DNA of 64,000 nucleotides, from contig NC_063160.1 of NCBI RefSeq assembly GCF_020921035.1, positions 14,969,095 through 15,033,094 of the forward strand, given 5' to 3'. A program made the position numbers and the translations under genes. The stretch is from Rhodamnia argentea. Its lineage: Eukaryota; Streptophyta; Magnoliopsida; Myrtales; Myrtaceae. A model generated the notes under the pieces. That model was not told the origin of the DNA. It worked only from the letters and a program-made list of their open reading frames with translations, and searched no databases. Below are positions 10,001 through 21,983 of the stretch, piece after piece. Each line of letters begins with the position of its first letter. The stretch's first letter is position 1.

Positions 10001-13000
10001 CTCTATTATCACACGTGATAAGTGGAATACTTTCTGGCCTGTCTGAGAAGGATCGTGGATGGTGGACATTTGCTTTCATATGAGAACCAGCTTCTTTGGA
10101 TTCATCTCATGTTTTACCTACTTTTTTTGGCCCAATGAGGAATGCAATTCTGACTTTGCAAATTGTGTACCACTCTTATAAGACATAAAAGCTGTATCAC
10201 ATATCGCTCTTATCCAAAGTCATTTTGATGTGTTCCTTTGTGTTACTGAAGTTAATTCTGTCCATTATTGATATATTAAGGATGATGCAGTGCGCCTCAG
10301 CCACTTTTTGACACAGAGACATTCTCTCGCGATGTCGTGACCATGCGCTGCGATCTATCCACCTCTAGTTATGCTCACATCTCCCTGTTGTTGTCGGGTA
10401 ATACACAGACTTGCTTCACCGATCAGGTACAGATTGATACTATGATTGGTTTATGTAGGCATTCGGACTGCAGCCATTCTGATTCTTCTGTGGCATCTCC
10501 TTCTCCAGCTATTGGACAACCACATTAAAAAGGAAATCATTGGGAGTCAACTTGTTCACTCACCGCTTAATACCGAGGAGAATAAACTGCCATTATCTGA
10601 ACCTCGGTTATCTGCTTCAGTAGCTTGTGGGGCTCCAGTGTATGAAGTTTCGATGGATGTTCCTTCTTGGGCTTCTCAGGTCTGTCCTTTGCTTTTATAC
10701 TCTGTGGAATGAATTATATTATACTGTCCAGATTACGCGTCAGAATAATATGGTTTTTCACGTGCTATCAATTCTCGAGAGGATAATATGCTTGTTTTGT
10801 CCTCATAAAATGACTGCCTTTTGTTTTATCTTTTGTTTTTCCTTTATCTGTCATAAAGGATGTGCTAATCACACACACATGATTGTTGCTGCAATTCCAG
10901 GTCCTAAGGCAGTTAGCATTGGATGGTTCGCATCATTGTTTGGTTGCTCTTGGGATTGCCAGCATTCAAGGATTGGCAGTTGCTTCTTTTGACAAAGACG
11001 ATGCTGAACGTCTATCCCTCTCCAATTCAGAGGAGTGTAAAGAAGTTTTCTCAAGTGACAGCTTTGTTGGCACTACTCCTGTTTGGTTAAGACCTCCTGC
11101 TCCTAGTAGAAAGAGGACTGAACCATGCCAAGATGCAAGTCCGGACTCTCACCCTGAGCAGACAGTTGCATACGCAGGTGCTACTTTGGACAAAGACGGT
11201 GAGTATAAAGACACTATAGATAGTAACTTGAGTGGGCTTCCAGCTCGAGGAAGACTTAAACTTGCAGCTTTGAGGCCTGTCCCTCATATTCATCAGCGCA
11301 AAATGCAATTCATATGTGAAACTTCTCAAAGAGACGGTTATGACGATGGGAAAGTTCAAGAAAATTCTGTCTTCCCCCCTGTGAAGCAGAGGGTTGTCCG
11401 ACCATCTTCAGTTTATAGGAAGTCATCTTCAAGAACCTTTCAGGCTAGGCAAATTATCTCCTTGAATCCCTTGCCTCTCAAAAAACATGGTTGTGGCAGA
11501 AGTTCTATCCAAGTTTGCTCTGAGGTGAGTGATAATCGGCCTAAGGGTGTTGGCCTCATTGTACTTGCTCAATCTTCTGTGTCAGCAATCTTACTTCTTA
11601 CAGAGTTTATATTAAAAAAGATGCTACTGTGATACGCCTGTTGAACTATGATCTAAGATTTTCATTCTATTGTTTTGTCCTTATACATTCTTAAGACAGC
11701 CTCATCACCCAATCTACCATGCATTCAATTCAAGAACAAGAATGACTATTAAGCATTTGCGTTTGTTTCCTAGTCCCTTGTGGACAAAATTCACATGTTA
11801 TTTGCTGAAAATTAGCAAAAGATGAAAGAGAAGTTCATGTCAGTTGCGTGCTATGTGGAAAAGAGTTAGTAAACCCTGAAATGTATGATGATTGATTGAC
11901 ATAGTGGATTATTTGTGTTTTATACCCACTATCAATTCCCCCATGTGAAGTCGAATCTGACATGTTGCCTCTGTAGCCTACTACTAGGATATTCACTATG
12001 TTTATCGGATGGATTCTTCACAGATTAGTTCAATTGTAAAGCTTCCTTTTTTCCTTTTTTAGGAGGAATTCCTCAAGGATGTAATGCACTTTTTGACTGT
12101 TCGAGGACATGCTCGACTTATCCCTCCAGGTGGTCTTGCTGAGTTCCCAGAAGCCGTGCTCAATGCAAAGCGTCTTGACCTCTATAACTTGTATAAAGAG
12201 GTGATTGTGGTTATAAGTTGGCACTCATTCTCGCTTTCTGAAAGTTCACTGTAACTTGGTTCCAATTTAAACATTTTGTGCGCTTTTGATTGCATTTGTT
12301 ATATTATTAGGTGGTTTCAAGGGGAGGCTTTCATGTTGGCAATGGCATCAACTGGAAAGGACAAGTCTTCTCAAAGATGAGCAACTATACAATGACTCAT
12401 AGGATGACTGTATGTGCTATTGCTTCATAAATTTGTGGATTCTGCACATTTATGCTTGTTCAGGGTACAAAATGATGTTTTGATTCCTAACGAATGAATT
12501 TCAGGCTTTGAGTTCTCCAGCAACCATGTACAATCAACTTTCGTTTAGTTTACATTGTAGCTTAGCTCTTAAAAATCTTTTCATGGCCTTTATATTGTGA
12601 CCTGACATAGCAAGTCTTGCCTGACCCGTAAAAAGCGAGGCGCTATGATCTAACTGGTTTCATCGTCATCCCAAATGTCACTTTTGGCAATCAACAGTCT
12701 GACACGTTATTCTTATAGGGGGTTGGGAACACGCTCAAGAGACACTATGAGACATACCTCCTTGAGTACGAGTTGGCTCACGATGATGTTGATGGAGAGT
12801 GTTGCTTGCTGTGTCACAGGTATTTTCTCTCTCATCTCTCTTGCACTATTATTCTCAGTCACTCATAACCATTGAGAAATTTGTTCTCACGCCTCTCTGG
12901 GCTTCACGACAACAGTGGCGCAGCTGGGGACTGGGTTAACTGCGGCACGTGCGGGGAGTGGGCCCACTTTGGCTGCGATAGAAGGCAAGGTCTCGGTGCT

Positions 13001-13291
13001 TTTAAGGTACTGTGCACGTATGAGGTTGATCCCCTTTTGGTTGCAAAACCGGTCCTTTCTTTCTAAAATCCCATTGTTTCCTTTTACACTTGGCTTGCGG
13101 CTTCGCCTTTTTTGATCATATTATAAGGCTCGCAGATTGCAGTCAATCCACGCTCGAAATACTCTCTTTATGTGAATTTGCAGGACTATGCCAAAACCGA
13201 TGGACTGGAATATGTATGCCCGCAGTGCAGCATCACAAGTATGAAGAAGAAACCACACAGAAGCAGTAACGAAATCGCCAAGGCTTACTAA
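7090..13291 (+). CDS. ARID-PHD chromatin protein (ARID4/ARID5-like)
   Basis: Fifteen GT-AG exons: 7090-7221, 7305-7490, 8188-8241, 8385-8473, 9053-9326, 9459-9515, 9848-9879, 10291-10426, 10509-10679, 10901-11524, 12063-12200, 12311-12409, 12719-12819, 12916-13006, 13184-13291. They sum to 2292 nt, 763 residues, with all phases compatible. The ARID DNA-binding domain covers about residues 586-685 (EEFLKDVMHFLTVRG to LKRHYETYLLEYE). It runs directly into a C4HC3 PHD finger: C693/C696, C707/C710, H715/C718, C740/C743. The N-terminal ~350 residues form a conserved plant region (YLEIPHGKKLAEAL, HVWDAFQLAHAS). This architecture matches the Arabidopsis protein called ARID5 or ARID4 (At3g43240), reported as an ISWI-complex subunit whose ARID-PHD cassette reads AT-rich DNA and H3K4me3. 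A nuclear chromatin-reader role is inferred from that. The Arabidopsis length as I remember it, about 750, is similar. Confidence 0.88.
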
Positions 13292-13904
13292 TCATTACTT
13301 ATTACCACTTGCCAAACACCTCTTCTTCTTTTTTTTTTTTCTTGTTACCATTCTCTGAAGATCAGCTTGTAACATGTTTTCTTCTCTCTCAGATATAGGA
13401 CTAGTACATATTTCTGTTATGCTTTCGTTTTAGTTTTTTTTTTTTAATTGAGGTATTTATATATCCGGAGCGCCCCAATTTTTTATTAGCAGGGGTCATG
13501 CTCAGAGTCGATGTACTTGAGTGAAAAAATGCGTAATCGTTGGCCTGACCTTCTCATTTATCATTTTTTTCCCTTTGGTTCTTTGGCGAAGCAATTAAGA
13601 TGAATTCTTTCGTTTTAATGTGTACGCTTTACCTAGAGACTAGAGAAAGGCAGGGAGCGAAGTCGAGGAGACCCATGAAGCTGCCGTTTGAGATTTGTTG
13701 GCTCGAGCCTTAATTACATGGGGAACATACAAACAATGAACTAGGATTCCATTGGATGAACTTGCGAAAATAGTTTAGGGAACAAAAAATTATATTTCTA
13801 AACCCTTCAAATTCCAGGATTGTTTGAGCTATAAATAACGGCCAATTGATCACTCCAGTGAAATCACAAATCAATTGTTACCGCTAATCTGAAACCGATG
13901 AAAG
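13292..13904. other. ARID-PHD 3' UTR and RBR gene promoter
   Basis: A pyrimidine-rich tail follows the ARID-PHD stop, with no single clear poly(A) signal. TATAAATA at 13830-13837 lies about 70 bp upstream of the RBR start codon and is a good TATA box for it. No additional gene is visible. Confidence 0.45.
13830..13837 (+). promoter_or_regulatory. TATA box of the RBR ligase gene
   Basis: TATAAATA is followed by a short leader of about 40 bp and the ATG at 13905. The spacing fits a plant core promoter and supports 13905 as the start. Confidence 0.6.
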
Positions 13905-15112
13905 ATGGAGGACATTCGCCGTCTCCATGTCGATGATTTCTACTTCTCTGCTTTATATGACGAGGAGGAAATATTTCCAATATCGGACGAAAAATATGCA
14001 CTAGAAGTGCAGCTCCAAGAAGTCCTAGTGATCTCATCAAGTGTTTCATTGCGGAGCAATGCGTCTACCCGATTTCCTATCGCCGGAAACACCAGCTTTG
14101 GAAATTGGGAAGCTGGCGAATGTTCTCGGGTTTTCTGCCCCATTTGTATGGAAGAGAAATCTTCAAAGGAGATGTTCCGAGGCTCGTGTTGCACTCACTC
14201 GTTCTGCATGGAATGCATGGGTCAGTATGTAGCATCCAAGATTAAGGAGAACGAGCCAACCGTCACCTGTCCCGACATGAAATGCAAAAGCATCCTCGAA
14301 CCTCATGTTTGCCGCTTGATACTTCCCCAGGAAGTGCTTGATAGATGGGAAAACGTGCTGTCCGAGTCGCTGATCCTCGGTTCTCAGAAGTTCTATTGCC
14401 CTTTTAAGGATTGTTCGGTGATGCTGGTGGATGATGGAGGCGAAGTTGTGACAATGTCGGAGTGTCCAAGTTGCCGGAGGCTGTTCTGCGCGCAGTGTAA
14501 GGTCGCGTGGCATGTAGGAATGGATTGTAAGGAGTTTCAGATGATGAAGAGAGGAGCGAGAGAGGAAGATTTGGACAAGATGATGACAAAACTTGCTGAG
14601 AGCAATAGATGGAGGAGGTGTCCCAACTGCAAGTTCTATGTGGACAAGGTTGATGGTTGTCAGCACATCTCTTGCAGGTTCGTTTTCGTCTTTCAATTCT
14701 AATGACCTCCAGAAGATCTTTGGTACTTAAATTAAAGAGCTTTCCTGGCTCGCCATTAAGAAAGAATACGATGAGTTAATTAAGACAATGGACGCCTTTG
14801 CATAGGATTGCAAGGATTCAACTCGTCTTCGTGATTAAGCATATCCGAAACCGCGTGATCGCGTTCTAGAAGTGGACGTGCTTGAATAGTTAATGCGTAA
14901 TTTTGGATTTTATGTACGTTAAGATGCATCTAATCTAGCTGCTTAACCTGTTATTTACGAGGGAAAACAAGGGCACCCCATCTATTTGTCATATATGTTT
15001 GGTTTTACATGCCTTTTACAGATGCGGACATCAGTTTTGTTATGGCTGTGGAGGCAGCTGGAGAATAAGTCATTCCTGCCTTGGCTCGAGAATAAGCCGC
15101 AGCAACAGATGA
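13905..15112 (+). CDS. RING-between-RING (RBR) E3 ubiquitin ligase
   Basis: Two exons, 13905-14677 and 15022-15112, give 287 residues. RING1 covers about residues 78-127 (C78-x2-C81, C96, H98, C101/C104, C122/C127). The in-between-RING domain covers about 163-208 (C165, C170, C187/C190, C195/C198, H203, C208). RING2 covers about 239-277 (C239/C242, C257/C259, C264/C267). C252 in DGCQHISC sits where RBR ligases carry the catalytic cysteine that forms a thioester with ubiquitin, so a HECT-like transfer mechanism is expected. The intron falls within RING2, just after HISC. The N-terminal ~75 residues are plant-specific with no domain I recognise. It resembles the small plant RBR proteins (RNF144-like) rather than long Ariadne proteins. 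Substrate unknown. Confidence 0.88.
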
Positions 15113-17199
15113 ATAGCTCAGTGCGCGCTCATCATTGAAGACGGATTCGGTGATCGTTCGCCGATTTTAATTTCAAAAAGCCATAGATTTACTTTTTGAG
15201 CATGTAACTCCTATTGTTGTTCTGATAATTTATTTTGTTATCTGGATCTTATTTTGCTCAGCTTGTTTTATTGCGGATAAGAATGAAATGCTACTACTTT
15301 GACCACACCCAAAAAAAAAAAAAAAGTCATTCCTGCATTTCCTGAATTCGGCTACTGTCTTTTCCGTAACTTTTCTATTTTCACAAGTTAAGCGCACCGG
15401 GAAATGTAATCTCTCCCTTAATTAGCCACTTAAAACAAGTACATGAACCGCCCCCTAACACACATTCCTTTCGATGTATGTATAGTTCTCTATCAGCAAT
15501 GATTGCTGGATAATCAAGGCTTATGAATCTCATTATATTTGTTAAGAATCAACTGTACCCTTGCCCAATCGTCCCGAGTCGCGACCGTGCGATTCGAGCT
15601 CTGTTCTTCGTACACCAGCGGTCAGATGAAATTAACCCCGAAATTGCCGACGCGATCGATTCGTTTTCGAAACATTGAGATCACCAAATTTGCACCCGGC
15701 TCGAGTGCACTTCGATTGGCAAAAAGCTCGTGTGAGGACATGGTAAAAACCTTTGGACTCTCTGGCACTGTAGTGCGGGCGTCTGGGCTGCTTTGCTTGA
15801 TAGGCCATGAAATCCCCAAGTCAACAAAGGCCCCAAGAAATCCTAGAACCCCATCATCCACAAAGGTAGTTAGAGATCCAAGTTCGTTGAAAGGCTTAAA
15901 TAATTTGAGTCGCTCGTCAATTAGATGGTACTAAGTGGGCTTCGTTTTGACAACACCCTCACTCATGTACGTTCCTTACTAAGCACCGGTTTCTCGTCGG
16001 AGACGATTCGCGCATCCGGTGGCAGAGCAATGAAAGAGTACCCGAGATGGGTAGGTCGGGTTTTTTCTTCGGCCCGGGTTACAAATGTAAACATTACTAC
16101 AGTTTAATGTCGGTTACGTTTTTGCATGTGGGTGATATCCGCGACTCATTCTATCGATCAGAGAAAGGAATTCCTTCGGGCTAGAAATGGAGAAAACAAT
16201 GTTATTAGAGTTACTCAAGAGTGGATCCACATTATTATGAAAGGGGCAACACCGAGGGGGAAAAGAGAGAAAGAGGTGCTAGTCCCCCCTTCCCATGTTG
16301 ATGTAGCAGCACTCTCAAATGATGATTTCACTTTAATTTGACCCTGCTTTGCACTTCAATCACTGCTTTTTTTTTTCCTTGGCTAGCCTAGGGTTTCTAA
16401 GAAAGCTAGGAAGCAAAAGGGTGATTAGGTGGACAATAATTGAACGTGGAGGGTCACTACAAAAGGACACGAGAAGATGCAGGAACCTTCTTTTGCAATA
16501 AATTACGTTGCTTTTCCTCTAATGGGATGTTCAAAACTTCTATTCTTTCCACACGATGTCTCCTCGTAAAGCTCTTGGGGATAAGATCATAGGAGAAGAA
16601 AAAGGTAGTGATTTCACCATAAAATAGCATTGACAAAGGAGTCTCCTTTTGATTTAAGCTCTTTGAGACTCGTAATAGGACTCTTAAGGCAATAATTGCA
16701 TTCGAACAGCGCAAAGCCCCCACGACAAAAGCCCGTCTTTCCCTCTCTCGATCAGAAAAAAAAAATAAAAGCGCTTCTTGTTTCAAACTTCCATTCAATT
16801 TCAACTTCAACATGCAATTCTCACTTTTTCGGATATCGAATTCTTCTCACTTTTGTTTTTTCGGGATCGCGGAACGCCTTTGCTTTAACTGATTGTTAAC
16901 TCTATAAATGCCTGGAAAATCGCCACGTGTATCGTATTTACTTTAGGACGTCGGCAATCGCTCCTTTTTCAATTATTGAAATGTGTAAAAGTAAACGAAT
17001 AGTTGCGAAACGACCCATTTACCTGAAAGTAGGGACATGAGGACTTTTGACCTTAGTAATGTCTAGTCCTCACTATTTCACGTTTGAATAAGAATGCCCC
17101 ACAATCTAAACGTTTAGCAGATAGAAATAGTGACTTGATTTACTCCCCTACTAGTCCAAAGCAATAGCGAATTAAACAACCCCGGCATAATCAATCCCA
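15113..17199. other. Intergenic; one double-strand open stretch, no gene called
   Basis: RBR 3' untranslated sequence probably runs to an A-rich end near 15310-15325. The stretch 15539-15934 is open for 131 codons on the plus strand and 79 on the minus strand. Neither translation shows a domain I recognise; it could be a decayed gene or repeat. ORFs at 16126-16341 and 16457-16813 are likewise unrecognised. The rest is AT-rich and unremarkable. Confidence 0.35.
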
Positions 17200-17480
17200 T
17201 CCCTATTATGAGGATACTAATTTGGTATTAAGCCTTTCAATTTTGTCAATTTATTCATAAATTTTTGCATGAAATGTTAATGTACTCATTCCGGCAAAAT
17301 TTTCGACGAAAAAAGGTGACGCGATTGTCTATTATTCATCGTTGGTCGTTCTAAGCGACACATCGCCACGTTAGCGACTTCGGACGTGAGTTGGTCGAAA
17401 TGATTATATTGAAATTTCGCGCAAAAGCTTAGGTTAAATTGGCAAAATTGAAGTTAAAAAACTAAATAGACATCTGTACA
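17200..17480. repeat. Short inverted-repeat MITE-like element
   Basis: The left arm has GGTATTAAGCCTTTCAATTT and the right arm the complementary style of phrase (AGCTTAGGTTAAATTGGCAAAATTGAAG). Between them lies a GC-richer middle with GCGACACATCGCCACGTTAG. It is the same general design as the MITE at 1795-2300. Boundaries are approximate and no target duplication was identified. Confidence 0.4.
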
Positions 17481-18398
17481 ATCCGATTAGGACCGATTGC
17501 ATAATTTCCCAAATAACCAAAGTACGTTGCCCTCTTCAATCCAATGTCCCTACCCTTCCCTTATTTGCTTCCTTTCCTTTCCTTTTCCTTTTTTTTTTAT
17601 GGGCCCCTACAAATGTTATTCATGTGAAATTCAACATATGGACCCACAAATATTTTTCAGGATGACAATATGACCCACAATTTCTTTCTTTTGTTTCTTT
17701 TATTTCTCAAGTGTCAAGAGCGATGGCGATAATGATGACTATAGTCTATTGCATGGAAGTGGAGTTTTTCCCCCATATAGGGCAGAGGCAATTGTGGGCC
17801 CACCCCTTCCAAAGTAAATGCAGACCGAATGATGAAACGAGATCATGGACAACTGTCCTGCCCATGCGCAATGACTCCCACCGGATCCGACGAACTCTTC
17901 TCCCACGTTTGACGTCCGATTTACTAAAAGTTGCCCATCAGAAAACATCGAGGGCTACCAAACTTAATGGATTTTGCCGACTCAACTCTCTTCAGAAATT
18001 ACCGAGCTCAACTTGGGTTTTCGTTTTTTTGGACCAACTTCTTCTCCGATCAAGTCGTCGACCGAGCTCCAAGTTACCGGCTGTCCGATTCAATTCGCGT
18101 TTATTTCCCTCGACTACCGTTTCACCGGCTCAAGTCGAAACCTTTGAAGGGCTGCTGTGCACGAGATGATGGTCAGAAGCACAGTGAAAGGAGTATGTAC
18201 GAGTGCGCGCAAACCGTCTCGAAAGTTTCGAAACTTTTACCCCTCCTTTGAAATTCAACGTGTGGTTCAAAGGAAAAGAGTGGAAAGAGTCAAAATTGGG
18301 GCGGGTGAAATTCCAATCGAGTAAAAGTGGAAGGAAGAAAAAAAAGAGGAATGTGATGGCCAATTTTATATGATTTCGTCTCTTCTTTTGGGAGTCTT
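17481..18398. other. Intergenic, no gene seen
   Basis: A pyrimidine run occurs at 17560-17600. Open frames of 106 and 152 codons between 17711 and 18251 overlap each other on the same strand and have no domain. The segment around 17880-18170 is GC-richer. Nothing is recognised. Confidence 0.35.
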
Positions 18399-19127
18399 CA
18401 TGATTTGATTATTTGGAGTTTTGCCATATCTCGATTGGATCGGCGTAGGTACGTCATTTTTCTTTAGTGCATACTTAGGGGATGCGATTCATTGAATACC
18501 CACGAGTGGGGAGTGGCCATACCCTCGCTTACATAAGAATTCGAAAGCATTGCATTCATCATTGGCTCTCTTAGCCAAAAAAGGGCACAAAAAATAAAAA
18601 ATAAAATCAGTGATGTATTTAGATGAAGAGCGCCGGAAAATTGTCCAATAAGTCATAAGCTTATTGTACAGATACCAATTCTATCCTCAACTATTTAGAT
18701 TTTTCAATTGAATCCTAAACTCTTGCTCGGTAGTCTAGTACAGTCCTTTCAATTAGTTTTCATGATTTGATTATTTGGAGTTTTGCCATATCTCGATTGG
18801 ATCGGCGTAGGCACGTCATTTTTCTTTAGTGCATACTTAGGGGATGCAATTCATTGAATACCCACGAGTGGGGAGTGGCCATACCCTCGCTTACGTAAGA
18901 ATTCGAAAGCATTGCATTCATCATTGGCTCTCTTAGCCCACAAAAGGGCAAAAAAAATAAAAAATAAAAAAATTCAGCGATGTATTTAGACGAGGAGCGC
19001 CGGAAAATTGTCCAATAAGTCATAAGCTTATTGTACGGATACCAATTCTATCCTCAACTATTTAGATTTTTCAATTGAATCCTAAACTCTTGCTCGGTAG
19101 TCTAGTACAGTCCTTTCGATTAGTTTT
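18399..19127. repeat. 362-bp tandem duplication (two copies)
   Basis: Copy 1 at 18399-18760 and copy 2 at 18761-19127 both begin CATGATTTGATTATTTGGAG and end TCCTTTCRATTAGTTTT. They differ at only a handful of positions (for example GTAGGTACG versus GTAGGCACG) plus small A-run length changes, so the duplication is recent. Each contains the 3' arm of an AT-rich repeat (ATCCTCAACTATTTAGATTTTTCAATTG). No coding capacity is seen. Confidence 0.85.
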
Positions 19128-19439
19128 CGCCGAAAAGGATTAACGTTGCAATCCAATCATTGGCTAATCGTCTTACGTGGAGCATTGCTAACGTTGGCGA
19201 TTTTCGGACAAATTTAATCGGAAAGACTACGTTGAAATCTCGAGCAAATATTTAGTACTCAACGTTAGATACTTTAGGACCGACTTAGCATCCATAACAG
19301 GTTCGGGGTTGATCGGATAGTTTCTCATATTGCTAAATACACAAACAATGAGATGTTTCAATCCACTGACTTCATGTGTGTGTAATTATTTAGTTAACAT
19401 TTATAGATCAAATAGATCGTGTAAGTGTTTATGATTATG
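19128..19439. other. Remainder of the duplicated repeat and intergenic DNA
   Basis: The sequence continues the AT-rich repeat arm past the tandem duplication (GATTAACGTTGCAATCC.., CGTTGGCGATTTTCGG). Its style is the same as the arms at 17.2-17.5 kb. No gene. Confidence 0.35.
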
Positions 19440-19790
19440 TAATATAGCGTTAAATACGCAAGTAGCACCCGAACTTTGGCCCGTGTGTAATATGGTTCTT
19501 AAACTTTAAATTAGTTCAATGTAATCCATGAACTTTAACCTAATGTACAATGTCTTCTCTAAACTTGCAATTTGTTTAACGTGATTCCCAAATTTTTTTA
19601 TACATGTTTAGTTTGATTCTTGAACTTTATGAAAAATATCCAACATCATCCTTCCATTAATTCTAATGGAGGGACATCATTAAACATTTTCATACATTTT
19701 TGAGACTAAATTAAACATATATCAAAAGTGTACAGACGACATTGAATAAATTTAAAAATCGGAAACGATATTGCAAATTGGGCGAAAGCT
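19440..19790. repeat. Foldback MITE, family also at 34.5 and 38.1 kb
   Basis: The left half carries successive phrases of the type AATGTAATCCATGAACTTT and TTGATTCTTGAACTTTATG. The right half carries their reverse-complement style, around a centre CATTAATTCTAATGGAGGGA. The same layout recurs at about 34467-34800 and 38105-38470 inside the segmental duplication. It is non-coding. Terminal base positions are not certain. Confidence 0.5.
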
Positions 19791-21590
19791 AAGAGATCGG
19801 GAGATTACGATAATCAGGAACAGCTCTAAACCCCGTAATCCGACAATCATTCTTTCCGATGGATCTCCCAAATAACTGGCGAACGAGATCAGGGTCGCCA
19901 CCTCCAAAATGTTTCATGAACGACCAGACCCATGACGTCATGCTTCCGCAGAAAAAATGTTGGGGAGTGAAGATTGTACTTCGAGTTTTACTTACGCGGT
20001 GACAAATAATTGACATTATTGTAGCAAACTCGCAATGCGCATCCGCACGTGCCAAGTGACCAAAAAAAGAAAAAGAAAAAATCTTCATGTTTCTGGCGCG
20101 TTGCATCGCCATACGGGGAATTAAGATTAATCAAAACGAAGCTCTACAATTGACAACATAAAGTACGTGTGATTAAATTAAATAAAAAAAAAAGTTTCAC
20201 GCGTTGGTCGGCTTCAGTTCGGTCCACTGACACTCCCAAAGGAATCATCGAATTAGCACGAGCATGTTAACACTTCTGCTTTAGAGATCAATTTCTAGTT
20301 AGAGATTGATTTTTTCACTTTTGCTTTCGAGAGAGAAGTAAATTTTTTTTTTTTACTTCTTCAAATGGTTCCAAAATTAGTTATGGAATAAAAAAAAATA
20401 TCAACAAGTAAAAAAATAAAATTATATAATCAGATGAATTTATGCTCCAAAAGAACTTATGAAATATAAATTCTACTTCAAAAGTGTTGTCGTGCGCGTC
20501 CTTATTTATTGAAAAATTATGGGGCATTTTTTTTTTTTTCCTGTCAGTGGACTAAAGTGCCTATGCATAATTGATTAATTAAATATACTATAATATATTT
20601 CGTTTTAATTTTATTTTATCTAATTTATGTTTTCCTAGGTCAGGAGGAGAAGGCGAGGCGAGACCGTATTTGAACGAGAAGATGGGAAATGAGAATTGTG
20701 GGGGGTCTGAAAAGGACAGACGCAGAGGGAGACAGAGCAGAAATTGAATTCGCTTTTACACGTGGGGCCGAGTCAGAGTGTCTTCCTTCTTCCTTTGATG
20801 CTCGTGCCGCGTCTGACATTGCAATAAACGACAAAGTGATAGTTAAGCACCCCTCCCCGGCAGCATTAGCGAAATTAAACGCTGTAATTATCGAGTCAAT
20901 CGCACTACAAGAGCACGGATTAGAAAAAAACAGAAAAAAAAGGATGTTTGTGATCGTCTAAACCTTTTGGAGCCCTCTTCTTAGTTTGAACACGAGAGGC
21001 GATAGTTGATCCCATTAAACGCGGAAAAAAACATAGACGGTGTCGAAAGCGCGAAGAGAAAGAGATCGCTAATAACACGATCATTGTCTTTATCGAAAAA
21101 AGCGATCTTGTTGATATGTGAATTTTTCGTCTAAAGATCGTTTTTCTTTTATGTCGGAAGAAAAAGAAAAATATTTTATGTTGCATTCTCGCAAATTTTT
21201 TTGGCCTTATTAGGGCATTCGATTGAGCTTAAACAAATTGGAGCTAGATCTCTTAAAATTTACTCTTGAAACAAAAGAACGCTTGATTGAATTGACTGCA
21301 TCATCTTAATATCCACGTCGTCTATTCTCGACATATCAACTTAATATAATGCCTCGCGATGAATTCGATATTTTGTTACCCAAAAAATGTTGTTTCTAAA
21401 ATTTTCGAAAACATAATCGATTTATCTTAAACAGAAGAGGAATCTTTTCCAGTGACGAAAGATGAATGTTGAAGGGGAGGCTTGCCAAGCAACTAGTTAG
21501 TTAAGTAAATCGCATAATTTTCATGATTATAATTGTTGTGCTAAGTATATACTCGGATCCTTTCACGAATGTAGGAAAATTTACTTGCTG
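19791..21590. other. Intergenic, no gene seen
   Basis: AT-rich with several homopolymer runs (20341-20354, 20389-20396, 20527-20540). Short frames at 19789-20112 (minus) and 20640-20961 (both strands) have no recognisable product. The stretch 20640-20900 is somewhat GC-richer and could be a gene remnant, but I cannot name it. Confidence 0.4.
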
Positions 21591-21598
21591 ACTTGGTT

Positions 21599-21627
21599 AG
21601 CAGTAGCAGTAGCAGTAGCAGTAGCAG
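21599..21627. repeat. (AGCAGT)n microsatellite
   Basis: About five tandem AGCAGT/TAGCAG hexamers lie upstream of the subtilase gene. It is the first of several simple repeats in this promoter and leader; others are a CT run at 21747-21768, CAC triplets at 21915-21945 and a CT run at 21955-21980. Confidence 0.85.
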
Positions 21628-21871
21628 GTGCGGAAACAAAACAAGAATCCCGTCTCTGAATCTTCCCCGTCCATCCACCACCACCATCTCTCTACTGCAA
21701 CACTACTCTCAAGTCTCACGCACACTTCCCCCTCCGCCGCTGTATTCTCTCTCTCTCTCTCTCTCTCACATCCACAGTGGCAGCCAACTTGGGCACCGCC
21801 ACCGCACTCGCTCGTCCCGGGCAGGTCCCGCCCCCCCACCACCCATCTTGCTTTCGCCCCCAAAAATCTCT

Positions 21872-21882
21872 CCTTTTTATAC
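21872..21882 (+). promoter_or_regulatory. Possible TATA-like element of the subtilase gene
   Basis: CTTTTTATACT lies about 100 bp before the ATG at 21984. With a cap site near 21905, the leader would consist almost entirely of the CAC and CT repeats at 21913-21980. Confidence 0.4.
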
Positions 21883-21912
21883 TTTCGATGTTTCAAATCT
21901 CACTCGCCCAAC

Positions 21913-21981
21913 ACCACCACCACCACCACCACCACCACCACCACCATCTCTAAGCTCTCTCTCTCTCTCTCTCTCTCTCTG
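21913..21981. repeat. (CAC)n and (CT)n tracts in the subtilase leader
   Basis: Roughly ten CAC triplets are followed, after ATCTCTAAG, by about 13 CT dinucleotides ending directly before the ATG at 21984. Pyrimidine-rich leaders are common in plants, but two hypervariable repeats abutting the start codon are notable for translation and length polymorphism. ORFs read through them in other frames are composition artefacts. Confidence 0.85.
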
Positions 21982-21983
21982 AC

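Noticed and set aside
10446-10508. In-frame 5' extension of the exon starting at 10509 (hydrophobic ILILLWHLLLQ)
   Set aside because: It lies in an 82-bp intron with good GT and AG ends. Joining at 10426/10509 gives a continuous conserved-looking protein, while reading through hits a stop.
13864-14696. Minus-strand ORFs including 177 codons opposite the RBR gene
   Set aside because: Shadow of the zinc-finger exon; no recognisable product.
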